The position numbers and the translations under genes are program-made. The notes under the pieces are model-generated. The model saw only the letters and a program-made list of their open reading frames with translations, had not been told where the DNA came from and searched no databases. A stretch of DNA of 7,482 bases from Campylobacteraceae bacterium (GTDB lineage: Bacteria; Campylobacterota; Campylobacteria; Campylobacterales; Sulfurospirillaceae). Positions 1-5,375 of the stretch are shown piece by piece (the first letter of the stretch is position 1; every line of letters begins with the position of its first letter). The stretch is from NCBI GenBank assembly GCA_027011025.1, contig JALVAU010000289.1, forward strand, positions 1-7,482. The letters are read 5' to 3'.

Positions 1-324
1 GCTATCCAAAAAAAGAGTAAAAAATCAAATTTTAAAATAGAGATAAAGCAGAGGAAAAAAAAATCTGTAAATATCTATGATGAAGCTTTAATATTTGCAA
101 AAAATAGCTTCAAGGAAAAAAAATATATCAAATGTATCTATTGGGCAAAAAAAGCAAGTAAATTAAATTCAAGCAAGGCAGAGCCTTGGATATTATATGC
201 CAAAGCAAAGTATAAGTTAGGTAAGAAAAAAGAGGCGATAGATTCTTTAAGAACATACCTGAATTATTTTCATTCAAAAGATGCTTTGGATTTATTGAAA
301 AATTATGAAGGAGTTAAAAAGTGA
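1..324 (+). CDS. TPR-repeat protein, 3' end only (C-terminal 107 residues)
   Basis: Frame 1 is open from the window edge to a TGA at 322-324, so the start lies outside. The visible part begins with a very lysine-rich, probably disordered stretch (about residues 1-22). It continues with two helical-hairpin units of TPR type: one around EALIFAKNSFKEKKYIKCI and one around PWILYAKAKYKLGKKKEAI, with the alanine/glycine/tyrosine spacing typical of TPRs, followed by a short helical tail. Its stop overlaps the GTG start of the next gene by 4 nt (GTGA), so it belongs to the same operon. In MSHA-type and Campylobacterota transformation loci, a membrane-anchored TPR protein (MshN-like) often sits next to the secretin and ATPase genes. 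That makes a scaffold or assembly role likely, but the anchor and most of the protein are not visible here. TPR assignment is moderately firm; the role is inference. Confidence 0.8.
   Translation, partial: AIQKKSKKSNFKIEIKQRKKKSVNIYDEALIFAKNSFKEKKYIKCIYWAKKASKLNSSKAEPWILYAKAKYKLGKKKEAIDSLRTYLNYFHSKDALDLLKNYEGVKK
307..313 (+). promoter_or_regulatory. ribosome-binding site supporting a GTG start
   Basis: GAAGGAG lies 7 nt upstream of the GTG at 321. It supports GTG as the true start of the following gene, over the in-frame ATG at 333, which would truncate the signal peptide. Confidence 0.75.
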
Positions 325-857
325 AACTGTTTATGAGTTTATTGCTTTTATTGAGTCTTTTAGGTGCATCTGGGTATGATAAGCTATTTGAGAATTATAA
401 AAAGGGTAATTACAAAAAAGTCTGTTTTGATGGAAAAAAGATACTAAAAGGAAAGCCTAGTTCGTTTTTGTCTCTTGTTGGATATGCTTGTACGCAAGAG
501 GATAACATATATATCTTATACGATATAGTAAAAAAACTAAAAAAAACAGAAGCAGATAGAGAAAATGCCTCATATTTTGCAACACTGATATTGGAAAAAA
601 AGCTAATCTATCAGTTTATGATGGATGGAATTGACCTGTCAAATCTCTTAATGCCAAAAACTGACCATATTCTCTCAAGAGTTTTTGATAAACTTTCTCA
701 AAAAAGTTACAAGTTACTAGATAAATCTAATAACAAGATAGAGATCCAAGACGGAGAGTACCGTTATATACTCTGGAATTCAAATGATTTGGTTAAAAAA
801 GTCTATATTGATGAGTATAGAGGAGATGTAATTTTTAAAAGACATTGGTTTAGATAA
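321..857 (+). CDS. exported protein of unknown function in pilus/transformation operon
   Basis: This 178-aa protein starts at GTG (good Shine-Dalgarno 7 nt upstream, 4-nt overlap with the TPR gene). Residues 1-18 form a Sec-type signal sequence: a lysine, a leucine-rich core, then a small-residue region (GASG) suited to signal peptidase I. There is no lipobox cysteine, so the mature protein is probably periplasmic. The mature part starts with a helical, TPR-half-like segment (YKKGNYKKVCFDGKKIL). It holds two cysteines (C35 and C57) that could form a disulfide, and ends in a basic, aromatic, probably beta-rich tail (GEYRYILWNSNDLVKKVYI and onward). I do not recognise the family. Position between a TPR protein and the assembly ATPase suggests an accessory periplasmic component of the pilus or DNA-uptake machine; that is inference from context only. 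Confidence 0.85.
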   Translation: MKLFMSLLLLLSLLGASGYDKLFENYKKGNYKKVCFDGKKILKGKPSSFLSLVGYACTQEDNIYILYDIVKKLKKTEADRENASYFATLILEKKLIYQFMMDGIDLSNLLMPKTDHILSRVFDKLSQKSYKLLDKSNNKIEIQDGEYRYILWNSNDLVKKVYIDEYRGDVIFKRHWFR

Positions 858-858
858 T

Positions 859-996
859 ATGAGCATAAGGAGAGTAAATACCGCTTTATCGGCTTTAGTT
901 GAAGCTTCAGTCGCGAGGAATCTGCCCATAAGTTTTTCTCTAAAAGGGCATAAAGTTTTAAAATGCCATTTATGGGCAGAGGGGACAGTAAAATGA
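859..996 (+). CDS. 45-aa small protein or coupling leader, unrecognised
   Basis: An ATG 1 nt after the preceding stop opens a 45-codon frame ending in TGA. That TGA overlaps the next gene's start as ATGA (993-996). Such exact junctions on both sides, and 45 sense codons in AT-rich DNA, argue for a translated gene. The product begins MSIRRVNTALSALVEA, has single cysteine C36 and tryptophan W39, and no signal peptide or membrane segment; I recognise no family. There is no good Shine-Dalgarno before the ATG, so translation would rely on re-initiation from upstream. Base and codon use are unlike the neighbours: about 40% G+C by count (55 of 138), with CCC, GGG, GCG, TCG and AGG codons and few lysines. 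It could therefore be a real small protein, a translated leader whose job is to melt the hairpin at 921-980, or a structured RNA segment that is open by chance. Confidence 0.5.
   Translation: MSIRRVNTALSALVEASVARNLPISFSLKGHKVLKCHLWAEGTVK
921..980 (+). repeat. nested inverted repeat ending at the ATPase ribosome-binding site
   Basis: TCTGCCCATAA (921-931) and TTATGGGCAGA (970-980) are perfect 11-bp complements. A second, inner pair GGCAT (947-951) / ATGCC (963-967) lies between them. The right arm overlaps the first bases of the AGAGGGG Shine-Dalgarno (978-984) of the ATPase gene. In the mRNA this would fold into a two-tier hairpin that crowds the ribosome-binding site. It lies wholly within the 45-codon ORF, so ribosomes translating that ORF would open it. 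Complementarity is seen directly; a regulatory role is inference. There is no T-run after the stem, so it is not a terminator. Confidence 0.6.
978..984 (+). promoter_or_regulatory. ribosome-binding site deciding the ATPase start
   Basis: AGAGGGG ends 8 nt before the ATG at 993. The in-frame ATGs at 963 and 972 have no comparable site and would add residues ahead of the conserved N-terminal domain, so 993 is preferred. Confidence 0.7.
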
Positions 997-2660
997 TAAG
1001 AAAAAATATAAGAATTGGTGATATTCTTGTAGAGAAGGGATTTATAACTCACGAACAGTTGATGTCGACCCTTAAAGAGCAAAAAGAGGATAATTTCTCC
1101 AAAAAACTTGGTCAGTATTTTGTAGATGATGGTTATCTTAGTGAAAGATCATTTGCAGAGATACTAGCAGAACAACTTGATTTGGAGTTTATTGATCTTT
1201 ATGGCGTAGAGGTTGATTTTAACTTGATGATTAGATACCCTATAAATCTATTAAAAAGCTCACAAGCTATACCTTTTAAAGAAGATGATGAGTCTATACA
1301 TGTAGCAGTAGTTGACCCGCTTGATTATGAATCTATCGAACTTTTGGAGAGGAGTATAGCTACAAAACCTATCAAACTATATTTATCGTTAAAAAATGAT
1401 GTTGCCCACATCTTTGAGAGATTTGAAATAATCTCTACAACTAAACTGATAGTTGACAATATCAAAAGAGAGATAGCAACAAATACATATAAGGCAGATA
1501 GCGAACAAAGCTCTGTTATGCAGTTGATAGAACAGATAATTAAGAGTGCCATAAGAAATAATGCTAGTGATATACATATAGAGCCGTCAGCTTTTAATGT
1601 CTCCGTTAGAAGTAGGATAGATGGAATATTGAGAGAAAATTTTGTTTTTGATATGGATATATACAATGCCCTCTCCTCAAGAATTAAGATATTGGGGAAT
1701 TTGGATATTAGTGAAAAGAGAAAATCTCAAGATGGTAGATTCTCTATGACTATTGAAAATAGTATTTATGATTTTAGACTCTCTACTGCTCCAACTATGT
1801 TTGGTGAATCCATAGTCATGAGGATACTAGATCAACAGAAGATTTTGTTAAAACTTCGCGATTTAGGTATGGAAGAAGGGAGTATAAAAACATTTGAAGA
1901 GATTTTAAAATCTCCCTTTGGTATCATTTTTGTAACAGGTCCAACAGGAAGTGGAAAAACTACAACTCTATATGCAGCTCTCAATGAGATAAAGAGCATT
2001 GAAAATAAGATGATAACAGTAGAAGACCCTATAGAGTATCAACTCCCTTTGGCTCAACAAATTCAGATAAATGATAAGATAAATTATGGTTTTGCAGAAG
2101 CTTTGCGCTCTATCCTAAGACAGGATCCAGATATCATAATGGTTGGTGAGGTTAGAGATGGCGAAACTCTAAATATCGCAGTTCAAGCTTCACTTACGGG
2201 TCACTTGGTTTTTACAACTCTTCATACAAATGATGCACCAAGTGCAATAACTAGGATGATACAGATGGACTTGGAACCCTATCTTATAGCAGATTCACTT
2301 GTAGGGGTTATGGCACAAAGACTTGTGCGCCGTATCTGTCCATATTGCAAAAAAGAGCATAAACCACCAAAAAATATGGTAGAAAAAGTAGAAAAATATC
2401 TCCCTTATGAGTATAAATTTTATATGGGAGATGGTTGTGTCAGATGTGGTTTTAGTGGATACAAAGGTAGAATCATGATAAGTGAGATTTTAAAAATCAG
2501 TGAAACTATATCTCATTTGATATCTGTCAATATGAATAAATACGAAATAGCAAGAAAAGCTGAAGAGATTGATGGGTTTGAACCGATGATTGTTGACGGT
2601 GTTAAAAAAGCACTAAGTGGTATAACAAGTTTAGAAGAAGTATTAAGAGTTGCAAAATAA
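993..2660 (+). CDS. gspE: GspE/PilB/MshE-family pilus assembly ATPase with MshEN domain
   Basis: This 555-aa cytoplasmic hexameric ATPase would power assembly of a type IV pilus or pseudopilus. The start at 993 is set by the AGAGGGG site and the ATGA overlap. Residues 7-30 and 38-61 are two 24-residue MshEN motifs (RIGDIL..G......L...L..Q and KLGQYF..G....F...L..Q), the c-di-GMP-binding pattern of Vibrio MshE, here with a 7-residue spacer. The catalytic part has Walker A GPTGSGKTT (316-324), the Asp box VEDPIEYQ around E344-D345, Walker B DIIMVGEVRD with E386, and the His box with H404 and H411. It also has a zinc-binding tetracysteine, C449/C452 and C482/C485. It lacks features of a retraction ATPase: PilT has no MshEN domain and no tetracysteine. 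The platform-protein gene follows after 2 nt. The closest functional relatives would be MshE of MSHA pili or CtsE of Campylobacter transformation; I cannot choose between them from sequence alone. Confidence 0.95.
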   Translation: MIRKNIRIGDILVEKGFITHEQLMSTLKEQKEDNFSKKLGQYFVDDGYLSERSFAEILAEQLDLEFIDLYGVEVDFNLMIRYPINLLKSSQAIPFKEDDESIHVAVVDPLDYESIELLERSIATKPIKLYLSLKNDVAHIFERFEIISTTKLIVDNIKREIATNTYKADSEQSSVMQLIEQIIKSAIRNNASDIHIEPSAFNVSVRSRIDGILRENFVFDMDIYNALSSRIKILGNLDISEKRKSQDGRFSMTIENSIYDFRLSTAPTMFGESIVMRILDQQKILLKLRDLGMEEGSIKTFEEILKSPFGIIFVTGPTGSGKTTTLYAALNEIKSIENKMITVEDPIEYQLPLAQQIQINDKINYGFAEALRSILRQDPDIIMVGEVRDGETLNIAVQASLTGHLVFTTLHTNDAPSAITRMIQMDLEPYLIADSLVGVMAQRLVRRICPYCKKEHKPPKNMVEKVEKYLPYEYKFYMGDGCVRCGFSGYKGRIMISEILKISETISHLISVNMNKYEIARKAEEIDGFEPMIVDGVKKALSGITSLEEVLRVAK

Positions 2661-2662
2661 AA

Positions 2663-3904
2663 ATGAAATATTTTGAGATAGAGTATATCGTAAAAGGCAA
2701 AAGAGATAAGATAACACTCCCTTCTTTAAATAGATTTGATGCTATAAAAGATTTTAAAGCAAAATCTATAGGAATATTTGTAAAAATCCAGGAGATACCA
2801 GAGCCATTTTCGGTGAAGTTAGACTCTATAAAAGCAAAGATAAGAGAGAAAATAAGATCAAAAAAGATACCGCTTGAACCATATATATCTTCTTTGAGAC
2901 AGATATCAACTATGTTAAATGCTGGACTTCCTATCACTGTATGCCTTGAAGATGCGATAAAATCCATAGGTCACAAAAGGTTGAGAGAGATATTTACCAC
3001 AGTTTTAACAGAAGTGGAATCTGGAATAAGCCTCTCTAAAGCTTTTGAAATGTTTCAAAGTGAAGTGGGAGCCATTTCAATAGCACTTTTTGATTTGGGG
3101 GAAAAGACAGGAACACTAGACGAATCTATAGAAAAATTGGCTGATATACTACAGGAGGTTTTAGACAATAGAATGAAATTAAAAAAAGCTACAAGATATC
3201 CCATTATAGTTATAGTTGCTATGGTTATCGCTTTCTCTTTTGTCATCACACTTGTTGTGCCTCAATTTCAATCAATGTTTGCAGAGTATAATGCTAAACT
3301 TCCTTTTCCTACACTAGTTTTACTGTGGATAGAAAATGCTATAAGAGAGTATGGAGTATATATACTAGCGGGTGCATTTTTATTAAGTGTTGCTATCTCA
3401 ACAATGTATAAGAAAAATCCAAAATTTAGATTTTTTTTGGACAGATATATGTTAAAAGTTTATATAGTGGGAAAGGTGATATATCTATCTATGATAGGAA
3501 GGTTTATATATGTTTTTGATAGGCTGAGTTCATCTGGATTGCCTATCATAGATTCACTAAAAACTGCCATAGGCATAGTAGAAAACAGATACTTAAAAGA
3601 TAGGTTAAACAATATAATCAGTGCAATTGAAGAAGGAAAGAGTCTAACGAATGGTTTTGAAGATACAGGTCAATTTGAGAGTATGGTTATACAGATGATA
3701 AGTGCCGGTGAGAGTAGTGGGGCTATGAGCAGTATGCTTGATAAGATATCTGATATATTTAGAAAAAAGTATAGTTATCTAGTTGACAATGTATCCACTA
3801 TGATAGAACCTCTGCTTATAGCAGCGATAGCAGGTTTTGTTTTGCTTTTGGCTTTGGGTATATTTTTGCCTATGTGGTCTATAGCAGAAGCAGTTGGAGG
3901 ATAG
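2663..3904 (+). CDS. gspF: GspF/PilC/MshG-family inner-membrane platform protein
   Basis: This 413-aa polytopic protein couples the cytoplasmic ATPase to the growing pilus or pseudopilus. It has the usual two T2SSF domains. The first, about residues 73-201, contains LRQISTMLNAGLPI and DLGEKTGTLDESIEKLADI. The second, about 277-403, contains FDRLSSSGLPIIDSLKTA and the conserved MISAGESSGAMSSML. Membrane segments are at about 180-200, 231-248 and 380-403, the standard three-helix topology. Residues 1-60 form a small, lysine-rich N-terminal domain, as in other family members, and the length is normal. It starts 2 nt after the ATPase stop. The region before the ATG lacks a strong Shine-Dalgarno, so translation is probably coupled to the ATPase gene, fitting a fixed stoichiometry. 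A run of eight T at 3431-3438 lies in frame and does not break the gene. In Campylobacter transformation systems the equivalent is CtsF. Confidence 0.95.
   Translation: MKYFEIEYIVKGKRDKITLPSLNRFDAIKDFKAKSIGIFVKIQEIPEPFSVKLDSIKAKIREKIRSKKIPLEPYISSLRQISTMLNAGLPITVCLEDAIKSIGHKRLREIFTTVLTEVESGISLSKAFEMFQSEVGAISIALFDLGEKTGTLDESIEKLADILQEVLDNRMKLKKATRYPIIVIVAMVIAFSFVITLVVPQFQSMFAEYNAKLPFPTLVLLWIENAIREYGVYILAGAFLLSVAISTMYKKNPKFRFFLDRYMLKVYIVGKVIYLSMIGRFIYVFDRLSSSGLPIIDSLKTAIGIVENRYLKDRLNNIISAIEEGKSLTNGFEDTGQFESMVIQMISAGESSGAMSSMLDKISDIFRKKYSYLVDNVSTMIEPLLIAAIAGFVLLLALGIFLPMWSIAEAVGG
3896..3901 (+). promoter_or_regulatory. strong ribosome-binding site for a 29-aa ORF
   Basis: GGAGGA lies 4 nt before the ATG at 3906. 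It sits in the last codons of the platform-protein gene and is the best-matching Shine-Dalgarno in the operon. It is the main evidence that the tiny ORF after it is translated. Confidence 0.7.
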
Positions 3905-3905
3905 C

Positions 3906-3995
3906 ATGGAAGCAGGAACTATCGCAGTAGCAGTTATAAGTGTAATTATACTAGGTATAACTTTTTGGATAATAGATAAGATAACAAATATATGA
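3906..3995 (+). CDS. 29-aa single-transmembrane microprotein
   Basis: The ATG lies 1 nt after the platform-protein stop and close behind a near-perfect Shine-Dalgarno; the frame ends at TGA 3993-3995. The peptide starts MEAGTIAVAVISVIILG and continues through about 20 hydrophobic residues (I6 to I23) to a short charged end (DKITNI). One glutamate at the N-terminus and a lysine near the C-terminus flank the membrane helix. There is no signal peptidase site or prepilin leader. It is the last gene of the operon and faces the pilin genes. The likely role is a small inner-membrane accessory of the pilus/secretion platform, by position only; no family is recognised. Standard gene callers would usually skip it for length. 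The ribosome-binding site and one-helix design make translation likely, the function unknown. Confidence 0.7.
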   Translation: MEAGTIAVAVISVIILGITFWIIDKITNI

Positions 3996-4001
3996 TCAAG
4001 A

Positions 4002-4598
4002 TTATTGGCACTGTATACTAGAATAGTTTGTGGAGGCAGTTCCATTTACATCTATAAGTGATATGTCACCTAGATATAAAACCCTTCCATTTATGGTGCA
4101 GTTTGCATCAGTTCCGATATTGTGTACATATACCCAAAAGTCGTTCTTATCAGGTTTGTTTGGTATGTCGTTATCGTATCCAGGTTCCGTAGTAAATTTT
4201 ACTCCGTTAGTCGGGTCGCTAGCAACTCCCGTAAAGATAGAGATATTAGCATCTGCACCGCTTGTCTGTTTTTTAAATTTTCCAGAATCTTTTATGAGTT
4301 TTCCAAAGACTTTACCATCTCTACTTAAATCAGCTGGATATCCATTTGGGTTTAGTTGACTAGATGGGTTGTTTCCTATGCCCCATATAAAGCTGCCTTC
4401 ATTTATACTCCACTCACCATTAGCACTATCAAGCGCCGTAGCAACTGCTGAGATAGTTGCTATCTCAGCAGATTTTTTAGCTCCATCGGTGACCCCAGAT
4501 AGCTTTGGTATGGCAATTGAAGCCAAAATTCCAATTATGACAATCACGAAGATAAGCTCTATCATTGTAAAAGCTTGTCGATTTTGAGTCAAGTACAA
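4002..4598 (-). CDS. type IV pilin-like / pseudopilin protein, second of a tandem pair
   Basis: The 198-aa precursor has a class III prepilin leader: short basic leader ending QA, cleavage before F10, then FTMIELIFVIVIIGILAS with mature E5 and P22, the hallmarks of type IV pilins and GspG/H-like pseudopilins. Prepilin peptidase (PilD/GspO type) should cleave A9|F10; alanine at -1 is less usual than glycine but accepted. The globular domain has cysteines C167 and C197, placed for a C-terminal disulfide loop as in many pilins. It shares DIPN.PDKNDFWV (144-156) with the upstream pilin, so the two are paralogs. The start is a TTG: either 4598 or the TTG two codons on (4592), which lies 9 nt after AGGA and may be the better choice, giving MTQNRQAF. 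That AGGA overlaps the upstream gene's stop, so translation is coupled. The pair probably provides filament subunits to the ATPase/platform machine encoded opposite. Confidence 0.9.
   Translation of the reverse strand: MYLTQNRQAFTMIELIFVIVIIGILASIAIPKLSGVTDGAKKSAEIATISAVATALDSANGEWSINEGSFIWGIGNNPSSQLNPNGYPADLSRDGKVFGKLIKDSGKFKKQTSGADANISIFTGVASDPTNGVKFTTEPGYDNDIPNKPDKNDFWVYVHNIGTDANCTINGRVLYLGDISLIDVNGTASTNYSSIQCQ
4445..4478 (+). terminator. rho-independent terminator, antisense within the pilin gene
   Basis: CTGCTGAGATAG (4445-4456) and CTATCTCAGCAG (4460-4471) form a perfect 12-bp stem with a TTG loop. It is followed by A and six T (4473-4478) on the + strand only. Read leftward there is no T-run, so it acts only on rightward transcription. 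It lies about 450 nt past the stop of the last rightward operon gene, inside the coding sequence of the convergent pilin (codons for AEIATISAV). There is no room for a terminator in the 6-nt gap between the convergent genes. This is therefore the likely end of the rightward operon transcript, which would carry an antisense tail over most of the pilin gene. Confidence 0.75.
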
Positions 4599-4603
4599 CT
4601 GTC

Positions 4604-5263
4604 CTAGTTAGCTATTTTGACAGCTACAGCAGCAGCTGCATCATCTAAATTATCTACTTGTACTCCTGTTATAGGATCTATGCTAGCATTTGCATCTACT
4701 AAACTGATACTCTCACTAGGAACTACAATCCAAGCATTTCCGTTTGATGATATGCTAGCATTTGATACATTTATGTCGAAATTATTTGGATTAAATACCC
4801 AAAAGTCATTTTTATCTGGGCTATTTGGTATATCACCGCTTGTAGGTTGAGAAATACCATTTGTTCTATCACTTGCTTCTCCAGTTATAAGCAGAACATC
4901 ATTTGTTGCATTTGTATCGGTATTAGGTACGGCATAACCAATAATTTTTAATTTATCACCTTTTTTTACAATCTTTTTCAAAACATCATGGTCGTTGCTG
5001 ACACTAGTATAATCAGTCCATTTGGCAGTATTGTCTATGCTTCTATCATGCCAGCTGACATTTCTGTCACTGTAATCTTGCAAACGAAATTCAACTTGTG
5101 CTGCAATTGCTCCACTATCTAAGCTATTTAATGCTGATAATTCACTATTTCTCTTTGCCTTGTCCTTTACTGCACCAAACTTTGGCAATGCAGTTGCTGC
5201 CAATATGCCTATGATAACTATGACAAAAATCAACTCTACCATAGTAAAACCACTTCTTTTCAT
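4604..5263 (-). CDS. type IV pilin-like / pseudopilin protein, first of a tandem pair
   Basis: The 219-aa precursor starts at ATG with AAGGAGAG 3 nt upstream (5267-5274 on the opposite strand). The leader MKRSG is cleaved before F6 by prepilin peptidase. The mature N-terminus FTMVELIFVIVIIGILAA has E5 and P22, giving the hydrophobic alpha-1 helix that packs in the filament core. The rest is a soluble domain rich in D, N and S with no cysteine, ending in an alanine-rich tail. Residues 144-156 (DIPNSPDKNDFWV) match the downstream pilin at exactly the same residue numbers, and ITGEASDRTNG matches its FTGVASDPTNG. The two genes therefore arose by tandem duplication and then diverged in length and cysteine content. 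It is the promoter-proximal gene of a two-gene unit. It could be a major pilin-like subunit or a GspG-like pseudopilin; the sequence does not settle which. Confidence 0.9.
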   Translation of the reverse strand: MKRSGFTMVELIFVIVIIGILAATALPKFGAVKDKAKRNSELSALNSLDSGAIAAQVEFRLQDYSDRNVSWHDRSIDNTAKWTDYTSVSNDHDVLKKIVKKGDKLKIIGYAVPNTDTNATNDVLLITGEASDRTNGISQPTSGDIPNSPDKNDFWVFNPNNFDINVSNASISSNGNAWIVVPSESISLVDANASIDPITGVQVDNLDDAAAAVAVKIAN

Positions 5264-5288
5264 ATTCTCTCCTTATTGTATTTTCTGT

Positions 5289-5297
5289 ATTGTACCA
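5289..5297 (-). promoter_or_regulatory. probable sigma-70 promoter (extended -10) for the pilin pair
   Basis: On the - strand TGGTACAAT gives a TACAAT -10 (5294-5289) with the TGn extension. Transcription would start near 5282, about 20 nt before the pilin ATG and just ahead of its ribosome-binding site. A TTGACG at 5310-5305 is only 10 nt from this -10, too close to be its -35. Campylobacterota promoters commonly lack a clear -35, so this is acceptable. Confidence 0.5.
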
Positions 5298-5338
5298 AAC
5301 ATATCGTCAAATTCTAATAAAATTTATATAAAATCAGC

Positions 5339-5344
5339 TATAAT
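5339..5344 (+). promoter_or_regulatory. probable sigma-70 -10 box for the helicase gene
   Basis: A perfect TATAAT sits 31 nt before the helicase ATG, behind a long A/T-rich stretch of the kind that replaces the -35 in Campylobacterota. The start would be near 5351. AAGGA (5366-5370) lies 5 nt before the ATG and serves as ribosome-binding site. With the leftward promoter it makes a divergent pair in a 112-nt spacer. Confidence 0.6.
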
Positions 5345-5375
5345 TCCGGTTTTTATAGGATTTTGAAGGATATAT

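Noticed and set aside
55..63. Run of nine A in the TPR gene, a possible slippage or phase-variation site
   Set aside because: It encodes in-frame lysines, the frame is intact, and long A-runs are expected in such lysine-rich AT-rich genes.
900..909. Perfect 10-bp palindrome TGAAGCTTCA within the small ORF
   Set aside because: It is short and lacks flanking promoter elements; nothing else suggests an operator.
978..988. AGAGGGGACAG resembles sequences seen near REP-associated transposase elements
   Set aside because: It is explained as a ribosome-binding site at the correct distance from the ATPase start, and there is no transposase or second end in the window.
1325..1666. Open frame of 113 codons on the - strand within the ATPase gene
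   Set aside because: It is fully antisense to the conserved ATPase coding sequence, has no convincing ribosome-binding site, and its composition is the mirror of the real gene.
1899..1914. Perfect 16-bp palindrome GAGATTTTAAAATCTC
   Set aside because: It is AT-rich, lies within ATPase codons for an ordinary helix, has no T-run, and can arise by chance in this base composition.
4030..4359. Open frame of 109 codons on the + strand opposite the second pilin
   Set aside because: It starts at GTG opposite the pilin codons and ends within them; its sequence is explained as the reverse of a conserved pilin gene. Transcription through it is plausible, translation is not supported.
5299..5310. Possible sigma-28 -10 (CGATAT) in TTGACGATATG upstream of the pilin pair
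   Set aside because: No matching -35 of TAAGT type lies at the right distance, and the extended TACAAT nearby explains the start better.
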